Shown here: positions 26,463 through 33,220 of the stretch, one piece after another | How the letters are laid out: each line of letters begins with the position of its first letter | Position numbering within the stretch: the first letter of the stretch is position 1 | Assembly: GCA_049306095.1 (NCBI GenBank) | Contig: JBAQPU010000023.1 | Coordinates: forward strand, 1 to 64,000 | Origin: UBA2336 sp049306095 | GTDB lineage: Bacteria; Bacteroidota; Bacteroidia; Cytophagales; Cyclobacteriaceae | DNA length: 64,000 nt | Reading direction: 5' to 3' | Notes under the pieces: model-generated | Seen by the model: only the letters and a program-made list of their open reading frames with translations | Databases searched by the model: none | Told to the model about the DNA's origin: nothing | Program-made: the position numbers and the translations under genes

Positions 26463-27065
26463 GTGGACATAACCTACGTGATCGCCACACGAGAACATCT
26501 GATCACCCAACTAAGCGAATACACGACTTCCTTTGATGATGAAAGGAAATTTATCTCCCGGATTTTAGAACTATTGAATCATCATCGCGCGTTCCACCGC
26601 GATCACCTACCGGGTCATCTGACGGCTTCCGCCTGGATTGTGAACCCTGAAAACACACACACCTTATTGGTGCATCATGCCAAACTGAACCGCTGGCTGC
26701 AGCCGGGTGGCCATGCCGATGGTGAGGAGAACTTACTGAAGGTGGCCCAGAAGGAAATGCATGAAGAAACAGGACTTGAACGGATCCCCTTGTTGGCGAA
26801 CACTATTTTCGATCTTGACATTCATCCGATTCCCGCACGAAACAATTTCCCCGAGCATTTACACTACGATGTTCGCTTCGCCTTTGTCGCCTCTATACAG
26901 CAGGAATTAAAAATCAGTGACGAGTCGAGCGACTTGCGCTGGGTTGCCCTGAACGATGTGCCGGCACTCACCCGGCAAAACCATTCCATTCTTCGGATGA
27001 TACAAAAAACGGTTACGAGGCAATCAGCATTAAGCCAAAGGCAATCACCACCATCCAGAATTTAA
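26463..27065 (+). CDS. Nudix hydrolase
   Basis: 200 residues from a GTG at 26463. The Nudix box is GGHADGEENLLKVAQKEMHE followed by ETGL (about 79-102); it matches GX5EX7REUXEEXGU except that the usual arginine is lysine. WIVNPENTHTLLVHHAKLNRWLQPGGH precedes it as the normal beta strand and metal entry. It hydrolyses a nucleoside-diphosphate-linked compound; the substrate cannot be told. The last 18 codons overlap an oppositely oriented small gene and look like low-constraint tail. Confidence 0.82.
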   Translation: MDITYVIATREHLITQLSEYTTSFDDERKFISRILELLNHHRAFHRDHLPGHLTASAWIVNPENTHTLLVHHAKLNRWLQPGGHADGEENLLKVAQKEMHEETGLERIPLLANTIFDLDIHPIPARNNFPEHLHYDVRFAFVASIQQELKISDESSDLRWVALNDVPALTRQNHSILRMIQKTVTRQSALSQRQSPPSRI

Positions 27066-27171
27066 TTCCGGCCAGCGCTGGAATCATCACAATATTTAAC
27101 TCCATCAACACCGCCAGTAATACCAGCAACACCGCGGCTACTTTCAGTACCGAACGCATTTTGTTATTCAT
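27013..27171 (-). CDS. 52-residue membrane protein overlapping the Nudix 3' end
   Basis: The minus strand from ATG 27171 encodes 52 residues starting MNNKMRSVLKVAAVLLVLLA and ending GLMLIAS. Two hydrophobic helices (about 8-25 and 37-51) flank a short ELNIV-IPALAGIKFW linker, with basic residues at the front. A good -7 box lies 20 bp upstream. The gene overlaps the last 53 bp of the Nudix frame tail-to-tail. The pattern matches short two-helix proteins seen widely in Bacteroidota; the role is unknown. Confidence 0.6.
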   Translation of the reverse strand: MNNKMRSVLKVAAVLLVLLAVLMELNIVMIPALAGIKFWMVVIAFGLMLIAS

Positions 27172-27190
27172 AGTGTTTTCGTTTACTTTT

Positions 27191-27198
27191 CAAAGATA
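27191..27198 (-). promoter_or_regulatory. Putative -7 box TATCTTTG of the 52-residue membrane protein
   Basis: An exact TAnnTTTG match on the minus strand, 19 bp before the ATG at 27171. The -33 element is not clear. It lies in the 57-bp gap between this gene and the divergent sua5. Confidence 0.45.
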
Positions 27199-27228
27199 AT
27201 AGGAAGGGTACACGATCGCGATATTTTC

Positions 27229-28182
27229 ATGGCTGAAATCAACACAAATATCGAAAAAGCAGTTGACCTGCTGATGCAGGATGAACTGGTAGCGATACCC
27301 ACCGAAACGGTGTACGGCCTTGCCGGCAATGCCCTCAGTAAACAGGCTGTTGCAAAAATATTTTCTGTCAAAGACCGGCCACAGTTCGATCCGTTGATTG
27401 TGCATGTACCCAACCTGTCGAAAGCTGAAGAGTACGTGACGGAAATTCCGCCCGTAGCACGGTTGCTCGCTGAAAAATTCTGGCCTGGCCCACTCACGTT
27501 GGTGTTTAAGAAAAAGGACATCATTCCTCCGCTGGTTACCTCCGGTCTGGACACCGTAGGCATCCGATGCCCCGATCACCCGATCACCCGACAGCTTTTG
27601 CAAAAACTTCCCTTTCCGTTGGCCGCGCCCAGCGCCAACCCCTTCGGCTATGTGAGTCCCACAAAACCCGAACATGTAAACGAACAACTCGGAAGTAAAA
27701 TCCAATACATCCTCGATGGTGGCGTGTGCCCCGTAGGAATTGAATCAACGATCATCGGGTTCGAAAACAATGAGCCCGTTGTTTACCGACTGGGTGGGTT
27801 AAGCCTGGAAAATATTGAAGCTGCGATTGGGCCGGTAAAAGTAATGGCACATTCAACATCCAACCCCAAAACCCCCGGGCAGTTAAAAAGTCATTATGCC
27901 CCAACTAAAAAAGTGATGATCGGAAAAATAGATACCATGCTTCAGGAATATCCCCATAAAAAAAAAGGCATTCTTTCCTTTCAACATGATTTCGGGATGG
28001 CGAACCAAATCATCCTCACGCCTTCCGGAAACACCGAAGAAGCCGCCCAACATCTTTTTGAAGCGCTGCGTTCGTTTGACAAAATGGATGTTGATATTAT
28101 TTTAACGGAACTTGTTCCCGATCAGGGCCTCGGCCGCGCGATTAATGATCGCCTTAGAAGAGCTTCATCAGAAAAAATTTAA
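27229..28182 (+). CDS. sua5: L-threonylcarbamoyladenylate synthase (Sua5 type)
   Basis: 317 residues. Forms the threonylcarbamoyl-AMP used for the t6A modification at position 37 of ANN-decoding tRNAs. The YrdC domain (about 8-190) shows IPTETVYGLAGNA (20-32), the KxRP-like KDRPQFDPL, and SAPSANPFGYVSPT-type motif (about 140-155). The final 100 residues after a PGQLKSHYAP linker form the Sua5 C-terminal domain, so this is the long form and not the single-domain TsaC. pfkA follows after 14 bp. Confidence 0.92.
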   Translation: MAEINTNIEKAVDLLMQDELVAIPTETVYGLAGNALSKQAVAKIFSVKDRPQFDPLIVHVPNLSKAEEYVTEIPPVARLLAEKFWPGPLTLVFKKKDIIPPLVTSGLDTVGIRCPDHPITRQLLQKLPFPLAAPSANPFGYVSPTKPEHVNEQLGSKIQYILDGGVCPVGIESTIIGFENNEPVVYRLGGLSLENIEAAIGPVKVMAHSTSNPKTPGQLKSHYAPTKKVMIGKIDTMLQEYPHKKKGILSFQHDFGMANQIILTPSGNTEEAAQHLFEALRSFDKMDVDIILTELVPDQGLGRAINDRLRRASSEKI

Positions 28183-28196
28183 TACCTGTTTATATT

Positions 28197-29294
28197 ATGG
28201 ATAAGAAAATAAAAAAAGTGTTAGTGCTGACAGGTGGAGGAGATTGCCCCGGGCTAAACGCAGTCATCAGGGGAATTGCCAAGCGTGCCCGCAAAGAAAA
28301 AAATTGGGAAGCCTATGGGAGCATCGAAGCTTTTAATGGTGTGTTAAACGAACCGCAGGAAATAATCAAACTTACCGGCAGGCGTACAGCCGGAATCCAC
28401 ATCAAAGGCGGAACCATATTAAAAACCACCAACAAATCGAACCCGATAAAATTTCCCCTTCCACAAAAAGATGGTACCGTAAAATTCATTGATCGCTCTG
28501 ATGAACTGGCCAAAAAACTTCAGGGTTTCGATGCGGTCATTAACATTGGCGGAGACGGTTCGCAGCGCATTTCAAAAGTACTGTTCGATAAAGGTGTTCC
28601 GATCATTGGCGTTCCGAAAACCATCGACAATGACCTTTCCGCAACGGATATGACTTTTGGTTTTCAAACGGCTGTGCAAATCGCTACCGATGGTTTTGAT
28701 AAACTGGTTACCACGGCTGAGAGTCATCACCGCGTGATGATTATGGAAGTGATGGGCCGCGATGCCGGATGGATTGCACTTCACACCGCCATTGCGGGCG
28801 GGGCTGAAATATGTTTGATTCCCGAGATTCCCTACGACATTGAAAAACTGGTTAAGAAAATTGATTCGCGGTATAAAAATGGCCGTGGTTTTGTAAATAT
28901 TGTCATCGCTGAAGGCGCTAAGCCAAAAGAAGGCAGCATCACCTCTTCTGCCGGTGAGAAAGGTTCGGAACATGTACGCCTCGGAGGTGTTGCCTATCAG
29001 CTATCGAAACAACTGAAAGATGCCGGATGCCGAGCCGAAATACGTGAAACCGTATTGGGACACATTCAACGCGGTGGCACACCTTCTGCGTTTGACCGGG
29101 TGTTAGCTTCCCTTTTTGGTGTAAAAGCCATGGACCTGGCCATTCATGGTGAGTTTGGAAAGATGGTCGCCTACCGGAACAACACCATTACCTACGTTTC
29201 TTTTGAAGAAGCTACCCGCGAATACAATGTGGTAAAAAAGAATTCCTTCCTGGTTCAGGCCGCTAAAGGACTGGGAATAAGTTTTGGGGACTAA
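28197..29294 (+). CDS. pfkA: 6-phosphofructokinase
   Basis: 365 residues. Phosphorylates fructose 6-phosphate in glycolysis. Motifs: LTGGGDCPGLN (about 11-21), INIGGDGSQ (115-123), PKTIDNDL (140-147), MEVMGRDAGWIA (about 181-192), HIQRGGTPS (about 295-303). The pair of donor-deciding positions is mixed: glycine in GGDGS, as in ATP enzymes, but lysine in PKTIDND, as in pyrophosphate enzymes. This combination is known from actinobacterial members, where both donors occur. It is about 45 residues longer than E. coli PfkA. Downstream lies the cassette-like array. Confidence 0.92.
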   Translation: MDKKIKKVLVLTGGGDCPGLNAVIRGIAKRARKEKNWEAYGSIEAFNGVLNEPQEIIKLTGRRTAGIHIKGGTILKTTNKSNPIKFPLPQKDGTVKFIDRSDELAKKLQGFDAVINIGGDGSQRISKVLFDKGVPIIGVPKTIDNDLSATDMTFGFQTAVQIATDGFDKLVTTAESHHRVMIMEVMGRDAGWIALHTAIAGGAEICLIPEIPYDIEKLVKKIDSRYKNGRGFVNIVIAEGAKPKEGSITSSAGEKGSEHVRLGGVAYQLSKQLKDAGCRAEIRETVLGHIQRGGTPSAFDRVLASLFGVKAMDLAIHGEFGKMVAYRNNTITYVSFEEATREYNVVKKNSFLVQAAKGLGISFGD

Positions 29295-29354
29295 GGTGTA
29301 CTTATCTTCCGGTATTAGCATGGATAAACGCAAGGTGATTGAATATATATTGTA

Positions 29355-29392
29355 CTAACCGCCACATCGCCAAGCCGCAAACCGTTGCCGGC
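29355..29392 (+). repeat. Right half of an attC-like element, array boundary
   Basis: CCAAGCCGCAAACCGTTGCC has the same form as the right ends of the other elements (AAGCCCGCAAACCGTTAGCC at 31815-31834): a GCC/CG stem part, then CAAACC and a GTT box. No left arm is seen in the 60 bp before it, so it is a remnant. It lies between pfkA and the antitoxin gene. Confidence 0.4.
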
Positions 29393-29455
29393 AAGTGCCA
29401 TACCGAGAAAAAAATGACAATATTTTTCTAAATTAGTGAGCTAATACTGACAAAA

Positions 29456-29635
29456 ATGAGAAAATCGGCAGTTATTGAATCAATTAATAACCTTCCTGAC
29501 GAATTTTCGATAGACGAAATTATCGAACGACTGATAATTATTGAAAAAATCGAAAAAGGACGACAAGAGGTAAATGACGGAAAAGTGAATACTGAGGAGC
29601 AGGCCAAAGCTAAGTTAAGTAAATGGTTAAATTGA
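29456..29635 (+). CDS. Antitoxin of a type II toxin-antitoxin pair
   Basis: 59 residues starting MRKSAVIESINNLPDEFSID. The N-terminal half (LPDEFSIDEIIERLIIIEKIEKGRQE) is a helical region common in antitoxins paired with RelE/ParE toxins in Bacteroidota; the C-terminal half (EEQAKAKLSKWLN) is an amphipathic helix that would cover the toxin. The stop codon overlaps the toxin start by 13 bp. Usually the antitoxin also represses its own promoter. A palindrome-free upstream is noted, so I cannot name the operator. Confidence 0.75.
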   Translation: MRKSAVIESINNLPDEFSIDEIIERLIIIEKIEKGRQEVNDGKVNTEEQAKAKLSKWLN

Positions 29636-29910
29636 TTTGGACTGACCAAGCAATTAATGACCTTGGTGACATTGGCGACTACATTGCAGAGAATTCAGAA
29701 AAATATGCTAAGCTGACCGTTCAGAAACTATTCGAAAGGACAGACATCTTAAAGACATTTCCTCAAGCAGGACGAATTGTTCCTGAAAAGAATGATGAAA
29801 ACGTAAGGGAACTCATTGAAGGAAACTACCGAATCATCTATGAAATAGTCTCGACCGACCAATTAAACATTCTAACTGTTTATCATTGTGCAAGAGATCT
29901 GAAAATATAG
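29623..29910 (+). CDS. RelE/ParE family toxin
   Basis: 95 residues. VKLIWTDQAINDLGDIGDYI at the front and PQAGRIVPEKNDENVRELIEGNYRIIYEIV in the middle are the classic ParE/RelE pattern; the last strand is LTVYHCARDL. Members either poison gyrase (ParE) or cut mRNA on the ribosome (RelE); the sequence alone does not settle which. The stop codon lies directly before the left arm of the next foldback element. Toxin-antitoxin pairs are frequent cargo of integron-type arrays. Confidence 0.88.
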   Translation: MVKLIWTDQAINDLGDIGDYIAENSEKYAKLTVQKLFERTDILKTFPQAGRIVPEKNDENVRELIEGNYRIIYEIVSTDQLNILTVYHCARDLKI

Positions 29911-29916
29911 GCACCA

Positions 29917-30090
29917 GCCCACAACACCTTGTTTATGCCAGCTTGGGGTGCAGTGTTAAATTGTAAATCGTTTAATTAATTTAGCAACGTTTCGTGGGGC
30001 GACTTGACCTGGTCGCGTTTGTCATCCAGCTGGCGGATTTAACAAACACTCCTACTCCCGCAGCTCCTTAAACCCAAACCGTTAGCGGTC
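29917..30090 (+). repeat. attC-like foldback element 2
   Basis: The left arm is GCCCACAACACCTTGTTTAT-GCCAGCTTGGGG; the right arm (about 30056-30090) reads CCCGCAGCTCCTTAAACCCA-AACCGTTAGCGG, which pairs with it around GTTTA, AGCT and GGGG. The outer boxes are CACAAC (29920-29925) and GTTAGCG (30081-30087). A long central part with CGCGTTTGTCAT and ATTTAACAAACACTCCTA is shared with element 1. No coding frame runs through it. Confidence 0.6.
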
Positions 30091-30121
30091 ACCCTATGAC
30101 GGCACAGTAAGCAGACACAGA

Positions 30122-30775
30122 ATGACACGACCAAGAGTAAAAATTTGTTGTATAAGCAGTATTGACGAAGCAAGGATTGCCATTGAACATGGTGCTTCTG
30201 CATTGGGTTTGGTTGGACATATGCCGAGCGGACCAGGTGTAATTGGAGATGAACTCATTTATCAAATCGCCAAGACGGTTCCACCACCGATTTCAACGTT
30301 TTTGTTAACAAGCAAGACAAAACCTCAGGAAATTATTTCTCATTATAAACGAGTTTTTACCACGACAATTCAAATCGTGGACGAGTTAGAAAAACGAGAA
30401 TATGAATTGCTTCGTAAAGAGTTGCCAAATGTAAAATTAGTGCAAGTAATTCACGTCATTGACGACAGTTCGGTAAATGAAGCCATTGAAGTTTCAAATT
30501 ACGTTGATGCAATTTTATTGGACAGCGGAAATCCAAACTTATCGGTTAAGGAATTAGGCGGAACAGGACGAACACACAATTGGGAGTTAAGCCGAGAAAT
30601 CAGAAAATCAATTCCAATTCCTTTGTTTCTTGCTGGTGGACTAAACAAGGACAATGTAAGACAAGCCATTGAAACAGTTAAGCCTTTTGGACTTGACCTT
30701 TGCAGTAGTGTGCGGACTGACGGAAATCTTGACCAGCAAAAACTGAAAGAATTTTTCAATGCAGTTAATAACTAA
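30122..30775 (+). CDS. Phosphoribosylanthranilate isomerase-like protein
   Basis: 217 residues. TIM-barrel of the TrpF family: VKICCI at strand 1 with the catalytic cysteine, LLDSG (about 137) with the catalytic aspartate, GGTGRTHNWEL (about 146-156), PLFLAGGLNKDNV (about 172-184), and GLDLCSSVRT (about 195-204) as the phosphate site. TrpF normally isomerises PRA in tryptophan synthesis. Here no other trp gene is near, and the gene lies alone in the array with an AT-rich composition, so it may serve another sugar-phosphate or be a mobile copy. Starts 41 bp after the GTT box of element 2. Confidence 0.82.
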   Translation: MTRPRVKICCISSIDEARIAIEHGASALGLVGHMPSGPGVIGDELIYQIAKTVPPPISTFLLTSKTKPQEIISHYKRVFTTTIQIVDELEKREYELLRKELPNVKLVQVIHVIDDSSVNEAIEVSNYVDAILLDSGNPNLSVKELGGTGRTHNWELSREIRKSIPIPLFLAGGLNKDNVRQAIETVKPFGLDLCSSVRTDGNLDQQKLKEFFNAVNN

Positions 30776-30837
30776 AACAACTAACAGAAAAGAAGGGCGA
30801 ACCGCTCAAGGTATTGCCAATAGTAAAGACAGAAACA

Positions 30838-31617
30838 ATGGTAAAAAAGGAAATAGTTGATATCCTATTAAATCCATATAATGGTGATGGACTTTCCATT
30901 AAGGACAACAACGCTTTGACCGATAGTAACGGAAATATTATACCATTTAATAATGATATTCCCAATTTTCTTTCCCTTGAACAGACAACGGGTTTGAATA
31001 AAAAATATCAATCTTTTTACGATAAAATCAGCAGACTCAATGACTTGGCAGAATTTGTTTATGGAATATTTTATGACCTGAATAAACTACGCAGTGAATG
31101 GATGAGTGATGTTGAGGTTAAACCTGAATGGAAAGTGCTTGAAACTTCAATCGGAACCGGATGGAATATAAAAGTTCTTCCAGATAACGCAGTTTATTTC
31201 GGACTCGACATTTCACAAGGCATGTTGCGACAATGCCAGAGAAATAAGAAAAAATGGAAAAGAGAAATTGAACTATTCCAAGGTAATGCAGAGTATCTGC
31301 CTTTTAAATCTCAAACCTTCGACAGCGTTTTTCATGTAGGTGGTATAAATTTTTTCAATGATAGGAAACGAGCAATAGAAGAAATGATTCGTGTAGCTAA
31401 ACCAAGAACAAAAATTGTGATTATTGACGAGACAGAAGAACGAATTGCAAAACAATATCGCAACACGCCTTTTATTGGCAAGTATTTCAAGGATGAAGAC
31501 ATTGATAAAGCACGAACAGTAGCTCCCGTTAGCCTTGTCCCCCAGACAATGAATGAAGTTGCTGTGAAACTGTTAGACAGGGGAAAGATGTATCAACTTA
31601 GCTTTAGGACACCATGA
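30838..31617 (+). CDS. SAM-dependent methyltransferase with a degenerate Trm112-like N-terminus
   Basis: 259 residues from the ATG at 30838. Residues about 10-45 (NPYNGDGLSI...NIIPFNNDIPNFL) resemble the small Trm112-type domain often found before methyltransferases, but its zinc cysteines are absent. The Rossmann-fold methyltransferase follows: LETSIGTGWN (SAM glycine loop, about 101-110), YFGLDIS (acidic ribose residue), QGNAEYLPFKSQTFDSVFHVG, and EEMIRVAKPRTKIVIIDE. The substrate is unknown. It lies 63 bp after the TrpF-like gene with no foldback in between, so the two share one cassette. Stop is followed by element 3 after about 36 bp. Confidence 0.8.
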   Translation: MVKKEIVDILLNPYNGDGLSIKDNNALTDSNGNIIPFNNDIPNFLSLEQTTGLNKKYQSFYDKISRLNDLAEFVYGIFYDLNKLRSEWMSDVEVKPEWKVLETSIGTGWNIKVLPDNAVYFGLDISQGMLRQCQRNKKKWKREIELFQGNAEYLPFKSQTFDSVFHVGGINFFNDRKRAIEEMIRVAKPRTKIVIIDETEERIAKQYRNTPFIGKYFKDEDIDKARTVAPVSLVPQTMNEVAVKLLDRGKMYQLSFRTP

Positions 31618-31652
31618 CATCGCAAAGATTAATACTTAATGACATCACTACT

Positions 31653-31833
31653 GGCTATAACAACGGGCTTGTGCAATAACCGGATTGGTGCATTTGGCTT
31701 GACTATTTTTTAAGGTTGGGCTTTGCCTGCATTTTTTTCAAGCCGGAAACTTCAGTTCTTTTTTTAACTTTATCACTCGGGACAGGTAGTCGCTTTGAAG
31801 TCGGCTACTGCACAAGCCCGCAAACCGTTAGCC
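31653..31833 (+). repeat. attC-like foldback element 3
   Basis: The arms contain a perfect 12-bp inverted repeat, CGGGCTTGTGCA (31664-31675) with TGCACAAGCCCG (31809-31820). Outside it lie unpaired spacers and then GGCTATAAC (31653-31661) on the left and GTTAGCC (31827-31833) on the right, which pair again. This nested order, outer box, spacer, inner box, long centre, mirrors integron attC sites. The centre (31676-31808) is not similar to elements 1 and 2 and codes for nothing convincing. Confidence 0.65.
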
Positions 31834-31865
31834 CTAATTTTACCAAACCATACAACAAAGAAAAT

Positions 31866-31955
31866 ATGAAGATAAAACGACAATCATTTTTTAAAAATGC
31901 AAAACAGGACTTTTTATTTTTTGACAATTGGGTAAAAAAAATTAGAGCGAAGTAA
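31866..31955 (+). pseudogene. N-terminal fragment of the alpha/beta hydrolase, out of frame
   Basis: ATG at 31866, 39 bp after the GTT box of element 3, starts MKIKRQSFFKNAKQDFLFFD and reaches NWVKKIRAK before a stop. The next frame, open from 31936, reads KKLERSNGREYERIEIDTAL and runs into the hydrolase. The two frames meet at a run of eight A (31934-31941). Removal of one A would join them to a single protein of about 302 residues. Confidence 0.55.
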
Positions 31956-31992
31956 CGGCAGAGAATATGAACGAATTGAAATTGACACCGCT

Positions 31993-32772
31993 TTGGGCAA
32001 AACTCACGTTTGGGGAATAAACACCAAAGAGAACATAGACACATTAGTGATATTCCCCGGAGCAAGAACGACTTCTTTGTTCTGGGATTTTGACAAAGGA
32101 CTTGATAACCTAAATCTCAAACTCGGAATTTTTCTGGTTGAAACAAACGGACTTCCCAACTTTAGTAACGGGGCAACGCCTGACATTAAATCATTAGATT
32201 ACGGACATTGGGCAAATGAAGTTTTAGAGAAACTGAAGATCGAAAAAGTTTATGTAGCAGGGGCATCTTTTGGTGGTTTGATTTGTATGAAATTAGGAAT
32301 TACAAATCCCGACAAACTAAAGGCAGCCTTTCTTTTAAACCCAGGATGCTTGCAGCCGTTTTCAATGAAATGGAGCAATCTTTACTTCAATCTATTACCA
32401 ATAATAAAACCCACAGAAAAAAATGTTCTCACATTTTTAGACAAGGCAGTTTTTTCAAAACCCAATCATCAATTATCACAAGAATCAGAAACGTTAATTA
32501 TAGAATATGAAGTATTTGCTCTAAAACGTTACAAAGACAATACACAGAAACCGTATTATATGGGCAAACAGTTGGCTGACGTTAAAGTTGACACCTATCT
32601 TCTTGAAGGTAATAAAGATTTGCTATTCCCATATCAAAAATCAATTGACAATGCAAGAAAATATATCAAAACATTAAAAGACATTAAAGTTTTTGATAAC
32701 GTTGGACACGGAATAGAAACCTATGACAAAGCAATGAACTATATCGGAGAGACTATAAAAAACAACCGCTAA
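31993..32772 (+). CDS. Alpha/beta hydrolase
   Basis: 259 residues from a TTG at 31993; the real protein probably begins at 31866 but is broken by a frameshift in a run of A. The fold is clear: VIFPGARTTSLFWDFDKGL (oxyanion region), VYVAGASFGGLICMKLGI with the nucleophile elbow GASFGG (about 86-91), VDTYLLEGNKDLLFPYQKS with the acid residue, and VFDNVGHGIE with the catalytic histidine. No lid domain large enough to point to a substrate. It sits alone between elements 3 and 4, on the same strand as its neighbours. The stop codon TAA lies within the left box (CGCTAAC) of element 4. Confidence 0.8.
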   Translation: MGKTHVWGINTKENIDTLVIFPGARTTSLFWDFDKGLDNLNLKLGIFLVETNGLPNFSNGATPDIKSLDYGHWANEVLEKLKIEKVYVAGASFGGLICMKLGITNPDKLKAAFLLNPGCLQPFSMKWSNLYFNLLPIIKPTEKNVLTFLDKAVFSKPNHQLSQESETLIIEYEVFALKRYKDNTQKPYYMGKQLADVKVDTYLLEGNKDLLFPYQKSIDNARKYIKTLKDIKVFDNVGHGIETYDKAMNYIGETIKNNR

Positions 32773-32800
32773 CATCGGCTTTGGGTTATGGGGGCTGACA
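32767..32800 (+). repeat. Left half of an attC-like element
   Basis: CGCTAACATCGGCTTTGGG-TTATGGGGGCTGAC has the form of the left arms (outer box with TAAC, spacer, GGCTT...). No matching right arm (expected CCCAAAGCC... with GTTAGCG) is found before or after the next small gene, so it is incomplete. Confidence 0.4.
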
Positions 32801-32836
32801 AGGTATTCGCAAATCCAAAAAGAGACTGTGGAGAAC

Positions 32837-33049
32837 ATGAATAATAGCGCATTAAAGAAGAATAGAAAAACTGCATTAATACTTGGGGCAGGAACAATCT
32901 GCGTTCTACTTGTCATTCTTTATATAATTTTAACGATAACTTCAGACCCACAAAAGCAATTGATTGCGTTGACTTTATCAACAGTAGCCCTTGTGATTAT
33001 TTTAATTGTATTCGGTCACTATAGAAAAAAGAAATTGCGTCAACCCTGA
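32837..33049 (+). CDS. Small two-helix membrane protein
   Basis: 70 residues from ATG 32837 (a GTG at 32828 adds three). Begins MNNSALKKNRKTALILGAGT; two hydrophobic helices (about 12-31 and 42-60) and a basic tail (HYRKKKLRQP). No known family was recognised. AT-rich like the rest of the array. It is the last gene before pgk and has no complete foldback after it. Confidence 0.5.
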   Translation: MNNSALKKNRKTALILGAGTICVLLVILYIILTITSDPQKQLIALTLSTVALVIILIVFGHYRKKKLRQP

Positions 33050-33120
33050 TTGAATTTAGCTCCAATAATTTTTTTACTTTGAACAAAGGGATATTGGAAA
33101 AATCAGGAATTGCCGGGCAA

Positions 33121-33141
33121 CCGTGCAGATATCCTGCACGG
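33121..33141. terminator. Hairpin between the array and pgk
   Basis: CCGTGCAG-ATATC-CTGCACGG is a perfect 8-bp stem with a 5-nt loop. No T-run follows, so it may be a weak terminator for the small membrane-protein gene or a leader element for pgk, 80 bp upstream of its start. Confidence 0.4.
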
Positions 33142-33220
33142 GGTAAATTTCTATTCAATCTTCCAGTTTTATTGACCCTCCCTTTAAAAATTTTATTTCA
33201 ATATTTGATACTTTAGCCGC

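Noticed and set aside
32004..32186. Minus-strand frames inside the cassette genes
   Set aside because: They are mirror frames of the plus-strand genes, with no start signals or family likeness.
29294..33220. An integrase or recombinase gene driving the cassette array
   Set aside because: I looked through all frames between pfkA and pgk and the rest of the window; no tyrosine recombinase motifs (R..HxxR..Y) were seen.
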